The position numbers and the translations under genes are program-made. A stretch of 49,784 bases of DNA, from positions 1-49,784 of the forward strand of contig JABLXL010000031.1 of the NCBI GenBank assembly GCA_013178005.1, written 5' to 3'. Below the pieces are notes generated by a model. It was not told the DNA's origin, made no database searches, and saw only the letters and a list, made by a program, of their open reading frames with translations. Position 1 is the stretch's first letter, and each line of letters opens with the position of its first letter. Of this stretch, positions 17,313 through 24,930 are shown piece by piece. The DNA comes from Actinomycetota bacterium (GTDB lineage: Bacteria; Actinomycetota; Geothermincolia; Geothermincolales; RBG-13-55-18).

Positions 17313-17921
17313 ATGGCCTGGCCTAAGGAAAAGGCGGAAAAGCGCAAGAAGGAGATCCTCGAGAACTTCTATGCGGTGCTGGCCAGCGAGGGCCTGGAAG
17401 GAGCTTCCATCGCCAAGATCGCGGACCGCATGGGCGTCAATCCCAGCCTGATCATCCACTACTTCTCCACCAAGGAGGAGATGGTCGTCTCGTTGGTGGA
17501 CTACATCCTCGATAGGTACGAAAGCGCGTTCCTGCCCCGGCTGCGCGAGATCGACGACCTTGAGGAGCGGCTGGAAACCGCCGCGAAGGACATCTTCAGC
17601 GTCGATTGGGCTGGGTTGGTCGACCAGGGCGTGTTTTACGCCTGTTACTCCCTGGGGTTCCGCAACCCCAGGGTGAGAGAGAGCTTCCGCAGGATGTACG
17701 ACAGGCTGCGCGAGGTGCTGACGGAGGAGTTAACCGCCATGGCAGACGCGGGCATCGTTTCGGATGGAAACCCGGAAAAGCTGGCGGGGCTGGTGATCGC
17801 TATGCTCGAGGGATACGACTTCTACCGCGGTATGCTGGATGAGGGCGAGGTGGAGGAGTTCGGCAGATTCTGCAAGGAAAGCGTGATTGCAATACTGCGG
17901 GGACAGTACGGCGGAAGATAG
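17313..17921 (+). CDS. TetR/AcrR family transcriptional regulator
   Basis: 202 aa from ATG 17313, preceded by a G-rich GGGGGGAG; ATGs at 17268 and 17286 are possible but lack an RBS and overlap the operator. The HTH is at about 15-60: ILENFYAVLASEGLEGASIAKIADRMGVNPSLIIHYF. The C-terminal domain carries LVDQGVFYACYSLGFRNPRVRESFRRMY, like fatty-acid or multidrug-type TetRs. The C45-family gene begins 50 bases downstream on the same strand and is the likely target along with the regulator itself. Confidence 0.85.
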   Translation: MAWPKEKAEKRKKEILENFYAVLASEGLEGASIAKIADRMGVNPSLIIHYFSTKEEMVVSLVDYILDRYESAFLPRLREIDDLEERLETAAKDIFSVDWAGLVDQGVFYACYSLGFRNPRVRESFRRMYDRLREVLTEELTAMADAGIVSDGNPEKLAGLVIAMLEGYDFYRGMLDEGEVEEFGRFCKESVIAILRGQYGGR

Positions 17922-17971
17922 AAAGGGGCGCCGTCGCTGGCGGCGAGGCCACTGAGGTTAAAGGAGGGGTA

Positions 17972-19366
17972 ATGCTCGAGGTCATCAAAGCCAAGGACGA
18001 TTTCACCTACGGTTACGCGGCCGCGAAGGGGCGCGAGCGCCTGTTCCGCGAGTTGCTGAAGTACGCCGCCGCGGCGCTCAGGCGCAGGGGGGCGGATCCC
18101 GCGCAGGAGGCCGCGCGGGCGCAACGTCACCTGGCCTTGCTGGAGGAGCGCTACCCCGCTCAGCTGGAGAGGACGCTCGGTCTGGCGCGCGCCATGGGCA
18201 TGGACGCGCGCGAGGTGGCCACCGGGGAGCTGGCCCTGGCGTCCACGGCCGCCACGGGGTGCACCAACTTCGCCGCCGTCCCCCCGGCGACCTCCGACGG
18301 CAGGGTCTACGTATCCTGGAATTTCGACCTCCCGCCCTGGGTGCGCACCATCGTGGGCAGGATGCCCCTCTACGTTAGGGACATCGCGGGCCGCAAGCCC
18401 TACGTGTGCATGGGGCTACCGGTGCTCTTCGGGATCGGGGTGATGAACGGCGATGGCCTCTCCTCCTGCGTGAACTCGGTGGGGGCCATGGACGAGGGAG
18501 AGGGCCTGACCTTCTTCGAGCTCAACAACCTGGCCATGGAGACCCAGTCCACCGTGGACGGCGCGGTCGGCGTGTGGCGCGACAACCCGCGCGAGGTGGT
18601 GCCTGGCCTGGCCGTCTCCATCATCATGAACGCCAACGACATCTTCGCGGATATGAACGGGGAGGCGGTGGTCATCGAGCACTCCCACCACCACATGGCG
18701 GTGGCCAGGGCGTCCGAGCACGGCGGGGTGCTGGCCTCGGCCAACCACCACCAGTTCCTGGACCGTTCCCTCTCCGGGGGGGCGGACCCCATAAGCGAAC
18801 CCCTGATCGCCGGCTCCTACGCGCGCCTTGCCCGCATGTGGGAGCTGCTGGAGTTCTTCAAGGGCCGCATCGACCACCTCACGGCGAGGATGATCACCAG
18901 GGACCACGGCCTCAACTACTCCACCCTGAAGGAGTTCGGCCTGGAATACGACCCCTACGGCGAGCGGGTGGACGACGCCACCATCTGCTGCCACCCCTGG
19001 AACTTCTTCCGCCACCTGCGGAGGCTGGAGCTGGTGGAGGCGCTGGTGGAGTTGAACATCGCCCGGACCCTCAACAACTTCCTCATGGACCCCGCGCGCT
19101 GCACCATCTACGTCACCCCGGGCAATCCCTGCCGCGAGCAGTACGTGCCGGTGTGGGTGGGGGACGCCCTGCGCATGGAGTGGGCGGACAAGGCCAGACA
19201 GGAGATAGACTACGCGCCCGGCTGGAAGCCCAAGGCGCGGGCGAAACGCATCGACGTCTTCCGCCGCCCCTACGCCACCAGGATCAGCGACTGGATGCGC
19301 TCCATCGGCCTCGGCATCTTCCGCGGCCTGGATGGCCTGGTGGCCAAGTCGGTGGTGAAGGAATAG
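17972..19366 (+). CDS. C45-family (acyl-CoA:6-APA acyltransferase-like) Ntn hydrolase
   Basis: 464 aa; AAAGGAGGGGT precedes the ATG. The segment ATGCTNFAAVPPATSDGRVYVSWNFD (beginning near residue 94) is the C45/AAT signature; Cys97 would be the N-terminal nucleophile exposed by autoproteolysis after Gly96. Further family features are VMNGDGLSSCVNS, ANDIFADMNGEAVVIEHS and ASANHHQF. Members hydrolyse or transfer acyl groups on amides. It has no signal peptide, so is probably cytoplasmic. The TetR gene upstream likely controls it. Confidence 0.75.
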   Translation: MLEVIKAKDDFTYGYAAAKGRERLFRELLKYAAAALRRRGADPAQEAARAQRHLALLEERYPAQLERTLGLARAMGMDAREVATGELALASTAATGCTNFAAVPPATSDGRVYVSWNFDLPPWVRTIVGRMPLYVRDIAGRKPYVCMGLPVLFGIGVMNGDGLSSCVNSVGAMDEGEGLTFFELNNLAMETQSTVDGAVGVWRDNPREVVPGLAVSIIMNANDIFADMNGEAVVIEHSHHHMAVARASEHGGVLASANHHQFLDRSLSGGADPISEPLIAGSYARLARMWELLEFFKGRIDHLTARMITRDHGLNYSTLKEFGLEYDPYGERVDDATICCHPWNFFRHLRRLELVEALVELNIARTLNNFLMDPARCTIYVTPGNPCREQYVPVWVGDALRMEWADKARQEIDYAPGWKPKARAKRIDVFRRPYATRISDWMRSIGLGIFRGLDGLVAKSVVKE

Positions 19367-19539
19367 GCGCAGGCGTTGGTGGGCAAAGGCCACGGGTCCA
19401 CATCCGGAGCGACGGTGCCGTGATTCACCCCGTCGCGCGCGCATGAGCCGTGGAAGAACACACGGGCGTTCGCGCTTTCATGGGTTCTAAGAGAGACACC
19501 GCGCTCCGGCTATCCGGCCGTCATGTCCCGGAGGTCGCG

Positions 19540-20334
19540 CTAGGGCTCGATCACCTCCAGGTTCCTGTCGTCGCTGATGAGCTGGAACTCCCTTGAATAC
19601 AGGATCATGATCGGCTGCGCCGACACGTCAAGGCCGGCGAGGATCCTGCCCAGTGGGTGCGGGCCGAACTCGATCGTGCCACGGGGAGGCATGTCCACCC
19701 CCCTGCGGGACTGGGTCCGGTAGCTCAAGCGATAGATCTTGTCGTTCTTGTAGGTGGCCACGGCCATGGTTTCGCGATGGTACTCGAATTCCGAGGCCTC
19801 AGGCTTGACGGAAAAGCTGAAGATCTCTTCCCCTGCGTCCTTCAAGGTACAGGTCCTGGTGCCGTCTGGCTCGTCTTGGAAGGTTATATCCCCGATGAAC
19901 TTGGCATACCCAAGCAATTCGTTCCCCAGCAACATGGCCATGCGCGTGTCGACAGCGATATGGCGAATGAACAGCGTGGCGCCGCCCAGGTCGGGTTTGA
20001 GCATGTCCTCCAGGGTGGGCGGAGAGATGTCCTTGCCGATGAAGGTGGGAACGACGAAAAGGACCTCGTTGTAGGGCGGGATGTTCCTCTTCTGATACTC
20101 GATCCCGACCGCCGCGACGAGGGTTCTTTCTTTGGGAAGCAGAACGGGGACGAAATCCCCGATGGGCAGGATATCCAGGACCTTCGGCCTGGAAGCCGTG
20201 AATATCGCCGCCATCTGGACCGCCTTTTCGCCCAGCAACGGCATCTGGAACACTTCTCCCGTTGAGGGAAGCGCGACATCCCTCAGCTCCACGCCCTCGA
20301 AGAAACGGTCGAATCCCTCCTTGCTGATCTTCAT
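19540..20334 (-). CDS. Acetoacetate decarboxylase-family protein
   Basis: 264 aa. The core includes PPYNEVLFVVPTFI and NELLGYAKF, where Lys145 corresponds to the Schiff-base lysine of the acetoacetate decarboxylase fold. The C-terminus (FGPHPLGRILAGLDV) fits the same superfamily. True decarboxylases usually carry adjacent Glu residues and a Pro before the Lys; here Ala precedes it, so decarboxylation or another Schiff-base reaction (aldolase-dehydratase) are both possible. GGAGG lies upstream of the ATG on the minus strand. It lies convergent with the C45 gene. Confidence 0.7.
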   Translation of the reverse strand: MKISKEGFDRFFEGVELRDVALPSTGEVFQMPLLGEKAVQMAAIFTASRPKVLDILPIGDFVPVLLPKERTLVAAVGIEYQKRNIPPYNEVLFVVPTFIGKDISPPTLEDMLKPDLGGATLFIRHIAVDTRMAMLLGNELLGYAKFIGDITFQDEPDGTRTCTLKDAGEEIFSFSVKPEASEFEYHRETMAVATYKNDKIYRLSYRTQSRRGVDMPPRGTIEFGPHPLGRILAGLDVSAQPIMILYSREFQLISDDRNLEVIEP

Positions 20335-20659
20335 GGTCTAACCTCCTTCATTCCGGCGCCCCTGCCGAAAACCACTTCCCTTCATCCACAGGTTCGCGGC
20401 GCGGTCGCGGATCGCGCGGAGCCGCTCCTTGGATCGGATCCCGAGGCGCCCCATCCCACGGTCGCTTCAACCCCTCTCGCCACATGGCCATCCCGTTTTC
20501 ACCTCCCCAGCGGGACGCAGACACCCACCCTGCCGAAGGTTGCGCTTCAAGGGGCGAGCCGGTTTCTGTGAACGCGCCCGCGCGTCCATTACGTGCGGGG
20601 CCCGAACCGTGTCGTCCGGCATGAACGAGCTGAAATGCGCCATGCAGCGAAAGAGCCCC
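20335..20659. other. Intergenic region, nothing recognised
   Basis: 325 bases of high-GC sequence between two minus-strand genes. It must contain the promoter of the acetoacetate decarboxylase-family gene, but no clear boxes, hairpins or coding sequence were found. Confidence 0.3.
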
Positions 20660-21520
20660 CTATTCCAGGTCGTAATCGTCCGGAATGACCTTCATGCGCA
20701 GCAGCTCGGGGTCGTGCCCCGGGATGACGATGTCGGCCATCATGTCCAGCTTGGCCAGCGAGCGCATGATGTCCCCCGGGTTCAGCACCGAGGGACCGAA
20801 ATACCCGCCGTAGCGGGAGCCCCAGACGCGCGCGATGGTCTCCTGGATCTCGGGGTCCTCGAGGTCCACCTTCTGCCCCGCCACTCCTCCCAGCCCCACG
20901 ATCTCGGCGAACTTGGCGGGGAAGCGCTTGGCCAGCCCGGCGTACATGTAGGCGGCGTCTCCGAAGATGATGGCCCTTCCGCGCGAGGTGTTCACCGCCA
21001 CCGCCTGGTGTCCGGCGGTGTGGCCGGCGGCGAGGATGAGCTCGATGCCATCACGCAGCTTGAAATCGCCGTTGACCAGCTTGAACCTGGGGACGAGGTC
21101 TATCCACTCATCCGGGTAGCATCCCACCGCCTGGTAGCCCATGGGAAAGTAGGACTCCAGCATCTCCGCTTCCTGCACGTAGAAGTCGGCGTTCTCGAAG
21201 AGGTGGAGGTAGCCGGTGTGGTCGTGGTGCAGGTGGGTGACGATGACCGTGTCGATGGCGAGGGGGTCGATGCCGTGCTGCTTGAGCACGTTGGGCACCT
21301 CGAGCTCCGGTGTGCGGGGCTTGGGACCGAAGATCCACTTGGGCACGTGGTCGTGCTGGTAGCTTCCGTCCACAACTATTTTCTCTCCGTCATCGCCCTC
21401 GATGAGGAATATGAAAACCGGGAGATCCGCGAAATACCCGGCGGCCAGGGGGCTCATGATGAGGCCCCAGTTCATGTGGAACCAGCCGGTGAGCATGGGC
21501 TTGATCTTGTACTCTTTCAT
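20660..21520 (-). CDS. Metallo-beta-lactamase-fold hydrolase (AHL lactonase-like)
   Basis: 286 aa from ATG at 21520, with GGAGAAAGGGG upstream. The metal motif THLHHDHTG (His96, His98, Asp100, His101) is complete, with later ligands in AAGHTAGH, GDAAYM and the C-terminal IPGHDPELL. The layout (N-terminal LTGWFHMNWGLI, long insert around YDEWIDLVPRFKLVNGD) resembles N-acyl homoserine lactonase-type enzymes. A cytoplasmic hydrolase of a lactone or ester is inferred; the substrate is unknown. Confidence 0.8.
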   Translation of the reverse strand: MKEYKIKPMLTGWFHMNWGLIMSPLAAGYFADLPVFIFLIEGDDGEKIVVDGSYQHDHVPKWIFGPKPRTPELEVPNVLKQHGIDPLAIDTVIVTHLHHDHTGYLHLFENADFYVQEAEMLESYFPMGYQAVGCYPDEWIDLVPRFKLVNGDFKLRDGIELILAAGHTAGHQAVAVNTSRGRAIIFGDAAYMYAGLAKRFPAKFAEIVGLGGVAGQKVDLEDPEIQETIARVWGSRYGGYFGPSVLNPGDIMRSLAKLDMMADIVIPGHDPELLRMKVIPDDYDLE

Positions 21521-21919
21521 CGCCCCTTTCTCCTTTCTCTCATCACATCCGGTCAAACGCTAGCCCGTCTCTCCCGTGCGGCGGAGAGATGGTCGACCAT
21601 GCCGCATACGCTCGAAAACGCGTGCCCGAGCGCGCGAAGGCCTCTTCGGCGTTCCCATTGTGCTGGAAGAATAAGGTAAGTTCCTCCAGCACGATCTTCG
21701 CCGTGGCGCCCGATCTCGAAGCCCGTTTCGACCATGGGTCCGAGAAAGCCTTCCCGAATCCGCCAAGTCCGGCAACCATGGCGCCAAGCCATGGAGGCTA
21801 GCCGGTTATGCCGAGAAAACGCCCTCGGAAACGGGCCCCGCTCTCCTGGCGACCGATGTGGTCGGGACCTTCAGCCTCTTATTCCCCCGTTGCAGACAGC
21901 GCCTGAATTTATAGACTAT
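21521..21919. other. Intergenic region with weak minus-strand open frame
   Basis: About 400 bases upstream of the MBL gene. A 78-codon minus-strand frame (21543-21779) is open but has no RBS and no recognised domain; it may be a decayed gene fragment. GCTGGAAG-like and CCATGG-containing short palindromes occur near 21660-21800. Otherwise no feature. Confidence 0.25.
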
Positions 21920-21978
21920 TTGTACTAATTAATATTATAAAGTACAATTGTTGTCAAGGGGTTGACCTGGGTTATGAT
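21920..21978 (+). promoter_or_regulatory. TetR promoter with inverted-repeat operator
   Basis: TTGTCA (21951-21956) and TATGAT (21973-21978) with a 16-base spacer. Just upstream, TTGTACT (21920-21926) and AGTACAA (21941-21947) form a perfect 7-bp inverted repeat around an AT-rich centre. Position next to the -35 box suggests an operator for the adjacent TetR protein. Confidence 0.65.
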
Positions 21979-22015
21979 TGACCGAGGGACGTGACTTGCG
22001 GAAACGAGGGAGCGG

Positions 22016-22603
22016 ATGGGAAGGCCGGAAAGCGGGAAGGAACGGCTGCTGAAAGCGGCTTTGCAGGAGTTCTCCGAGCGCGGGTACAAGCGGACGACCC
22101 TGGAAGACATCGCCGCCAGGGCGGACGTTTCCAAGGGAACGCTATACAACTATTTCCGGAGCAAGGAAGAGATATTCGACCAGGCCTGCGACTACGCCTT
22201 CAAGTGCTGGGACGACTGGGCTTGTGAACGGGCCGAGGAGGCGGAGGACCCTCTGGACAAGCTGCGAACGCTCGCCCGGGAGCTCTATGCCTACCTGGGA
22301 GAACACCCGGAGATAAAGAGACTGCTGCGCAGGGAGCCGGACCTTTTCCCTGTCTTCGGCCCACTGACCTACCGGCATGGCGGGGACCTGGACACGGTGA
22401 AGATGCTGAGGTCCATCCTTGCCTCCGGCATCAAGCAGGGATCGGTCCGCGATATGGATATCGAGGGCGTCATCCAGATACTGGGAGCGATTTTCCGCCT
22501 GTTCGTCGTCGGTTATGCCGACCTCGACGAGCCAGAGAGGCGCAACCTGGCCGAGGCGGCGCTGAACATCATCGTCGACGGGCTCAAGGCCCGGGGCGAC
22601 TGA
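22016..22603 (+). CDS. TetR/AcrR family transcriptional regulator
   Basis: 195 aa, GAGGGAG just before the ATG. The HTH occupies about 8-55: ERLLKAALQEFSERGYKRTTLEDIAARADVSKGTLYNYFRSKEEIF, a near-consensus TetR domain. The C-terminal portion has the helical pattern of AcrR-like regulators (YLGEHPEIKRLLRREPDLF, VIQILGAIFRLFVVGY). The E1 dehydrogenase pair begins about 105 bases downstream on the same strand, so it is the likely regulated operon. Confidence 0.88.
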   Translation: MGRPESGKERLLKAALQEFSERGYKRTTLEDIAARADVSKGTLYNYFRSKEEIFDQACDYAFKCWDDWACERAEEAEDPLDKLRTLARELYAYLGEHPEIKRLLRREPDLFPVFGPLTYRHGGDLDTVKMLRSILASGIKQGSVRDMDIEGVIQILGAIFRLFVVGYADLDEPERRNLAEAALNIIVDGLKARGD

Positions 22604-22708
22604 GGCCGGGCGCGGGGAGCGGGCCCGGGCGACCCCACCCCGGCGCCATATATATTCGTAGGAGCGGGGATTCCGTGGTGTTTACGGCACCAGCGACCTG
22701 GAGGTGCG

Positions 22709-23737
22709 ATGATGAAACCGGATATCGAACGCCTGTACCGGCAGATGGCGAGGATGAGGTTCTTCGAGGAGGCCCAGGCAGATCTCTGGGACCGCGGCTT
22801 GATACCGGGAGAGATGCACCTGGGAATCGGGGAGGAGGCGGTGGTGGCGGGGGTCCTCGACCACCTTGAGGAGGGGGACGCCCTCGCCCTGGACCACCGC
22901 TCGACCCCGCCCCTGGTGGCCAGGGGGGTGGACCTCGCCTCCATGCTCCTGGAGGTGATGGGGGAGGAGGAAGGGTTGTGCCGCGGCATGGGCGGCCATA
23001 TGCACCTCTTCTCGCGGGAACACCTGGCGGGATCTTCCGGCATCGTCGGGTCATCCGCTCCCCTGGGGGCGGGATTCGCCCTGGCCGCCCAGTGCCTGAG
23101 CCCCGGTGCGGTGGCTTTCTCCTTCTTCGGGGATGGCGCCGCAAACCAGGGGCTGGTGCTGGAGAGCCTCAACCTGGCCTCGGCATGGAAGCTGCCACAG
23201 GTCTTCGTGTGCAAGGACAACCGCTGGGCCATCACTACGCGCACTCGCTCGGTGACCGGGGGTTGCCTGGCGCGGCGGGCGGCCTCTTTCGGCATGCCCG
23301 CCTACCGCGTTGACGGCACGCAGGTGGAGAAGGTGTGGGTGGCTGCGGGGAAAGCGGTGAGGAGAGCCAGGGCGGGACGTGGCCCGAGCTTCATCCTGGC
23401 GTCCTGCCCGCGCATGGAGGGCCATTTCCTCGGGGATCCCCTCTTGCGCGTGTACAGGGAGCCCCTCAAGCAGACGGTGGAGATAGGGCCCCCGCTGGCG
23501 CGGGCCATGCTCTCCAAGCCGCTGGCCGCGCTCATCCAGCGCTGCGGGTACCTCGGGAACATCGGCAGGACCATTGCCACGCTGGGCGGGGAGAGGTATC
23601 TCCTGGCCATTGACCCTTTGCGCCGGGGCGCGAAGCTTCTTTCCGAGGAAGCCCGCGCGAGGATCGAATCGGAGGCGAAGAGCGAGGTCGCGGAAGCGGT
23701 CTCGCGGGCCATGGAGAGGAGGGGCCGCAATGACTAG
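22709..23737 (+). CDS. Thiamine-dependent 2-oxoacid/acetoin dehydrogenase E1 alpha subunit
   Basis: 342 aa, tandem ATG start (22709/22712) with GGAGGTG seven bases upstream. The thiamine diphosphate motif runs from GDGAANQG (141-148) to the Asn in VCKDN (171). Other family features are GQEAVVxG-like GIGEEAVVAG, the DHRSTPP segment and CRGMGGHMHL (91-100), which is characteristic of pyruvate/acetoin dehydrogenase E1 alpha. The C-terminal ~90 residues are atypical. It overlaps the beta subunit gene by eight bases. E2 and E3 components are not nearby. The substrate (pyruvate, acetoin or branched-chain 2-oxoacid) cannot be settled. Confidence 0.85.
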   Translation: MMKPDIERLYRQMARMRFFEEAQADLWDRGLIPGEMHLGIGEEAVVAGVLDHLEEGDALALDHRSTPPLVARGVDLASMLLEVMGEEEGLCRGMGGHMHLFSREHLAGSSGIVGSSAPLGAGFALAAQCLSPGAVAFSFFGDGAANQGLVLESLNLASAWKLPQVFVCKDNRWAITTRTRSVTGGCLARRAASFGMPAYRVDGTQVEKVWVAAGKAVRRARAGRGPSFILASCPRMEGHFLGDPLLRVYREPLKQTVEIGPPLARAMLSKPLAALIQRCGYLGNIGRTIATLGGERYLLAIDPLRRGAKLLSEEARARIESEAKSEVAEAVSRAMERRGRND

Positions 23738-24743
23738 GATGACCTTCGCATCCGCCATCGACCACGCGCTGGAGACGGCCATGGAAAGGGATAATCGGGT
23801 CGTTGTCCTCGGCGAGGACGTGACCATGCTGCGGCGCAACCTCTACGTGCGCTTCGGCCCGAAGAGGGTGCGCCAGACCCCCATCAGCGAGGCAGCCTTC
23901 CTGGGTGCGGGGGTGGGAGCAGCCATGGCCGGCCTGCGCCCGGTGGTGGAGATCATGCTGGTGGACTTCATCGCCGTGGCCTATGACGCCCTGCTCAACG
24001 AGGCGACCAAGGTGAGAGCTTTCTCGGGAGGGAAGTGGAGCGTCCCCCTGGTGGTGCGCGCGGCCTGCGGCGGCGGCTACGGGGACGGCGGACAGCACGA
24101 ACAGTGCCTGTGGGGGATGCTCGCCGGCATGCCCGGCCTCTCGGTGGTCGTCCCCTCCAACCCAGCAGACGCTGCCGGCCTCATGCTCTCCGCCCTGGCG
24201 TGTGACGACCCAGTTGTCTTCCTCGAGCACAAGCTGCTCTCTGACTACTGGCTCGATTACCTGGGCGGCGCCAGCCGGGGCACGGTGAGCTTCGACGTGC
24301 CCGCGGAGGGGACGGAGGGGGAGGTGGAGAAGCCGCCGCGCCCGGTGCCCATCGGCGAGGGGCGGGTGGTCGCGCAGGGATCGGACCTCTCCATCTTCAG
24401 CCTGGGGGTGAGCCTGCACCGCTGCCTGGAGGCGTTGCCGTCTTTAGCGGATAAGGGGATCAGGGCGGAGGTCATCGACCTGCGCAGCGTGGCCCCACTG
24501 GACCGTGATCTTATCGTGGATTCCGCTCGTAAAACGGGGCGGGTCCTGGTGGTGGACGAAGACTTTATCGGCTTCGGCCTCTCGGGGGAGATAGCGGCGG
24601 TCATGGCCGAGGCGGGGTTAAAGGTGGACTTCGCGCGCGTGTGCACGGAGGGCGTGATACCCTTCGCGCGGCGCCTGGAGGACGAGGCGCTGCCCAACGT
24701 GCGCCGCATCGCCGAGGCAGCCCTTGCCATGGCATCGAGGTGA
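23730..24743 (+). CDS. Thiamine-dependent 2-oxoacid/acetoin dehydrogenase E1 beta subunit
   Basis: 337 aa, ATG 23730 overlapping the end of the alpha gene, GAGGAGGGG upstream. Family landmarks: ALETAMERDNRVVVLGEDV, TPISEAAFLGAGVGAAMAGLRPVVEIM, PLVVRAACGGGYGDGGQHEQ, and the transketolase C-terminal domain with DLRSVAPLDRDLIVDSARKTGRVLVVDED. It forms the heterotetrameric E1 with the preceding alpha subunit. Translation is probably coupled to alpha. Confidence 0.88.
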   Translation: MTRMTFASAIDHALETAMERDNRVVVLGEDVTMLRRNLYVRFGPKRVRQTPISEAAFLGAGVGAAMAGLRPVVEIMLVDFIAVAYDALLNEATKVRAFSGGKWSVPLVVRAACGGGYGDGGQHEQCLWGMLAGMPGLSVVVPSNPADAAGLMLSALACDDPVVFLEHKLLSDYWLDYLGGASRGTVSFDVPAEGTEGEVEKPPRPVPIGEGRVVAQGSDLSIFSLGVSLHRCLEALPSLADKGIRAEVIDLRSVAPLDRDLIVDSARKTGRVLVVDEDFIGFGLSGEIAAVMAEAGLKVDFARVCTEGVIPFARRLEDEALPNVRRIAEAALAMASR

Positions 24744-24873
24744 TGAAAGCGAGGCAATACAAAGGCAAGAAACAAGGATTATTGGTCTTGCTGGTAGTTT
24801 ATACCATGTTAGCGTTGGGGTTATGCAAGTGAGGCCGCCGAATCCCTTGATCGCGCTTGATGCTAATAGCCGG

Positions 24874-24930
24874 GCCTTACCCTACGTCCTCAGGCCCATG
24901 GCCAGCCTTGACCCCTCGGCCTATGACCCC
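24874..24930. repeat. Dispersed intergenic repeat, copy 2
   Basis: Matches 17186-17235 (core ATGGCCAGCC-TGACCCCTCGG) and continues with a further TGACCCCTGGGCC. It runs into the last codons of the minus-strand histidine kinase, which ends at 24921. Confidence 0.7.

Noticed and set aside
21543-21779. Small minus-strand gene upstream of the MBL hydrolase
   Set aside because: No RBS, no recognised domain, unsure codon pattern; kept only as a note in the intergenic entry.
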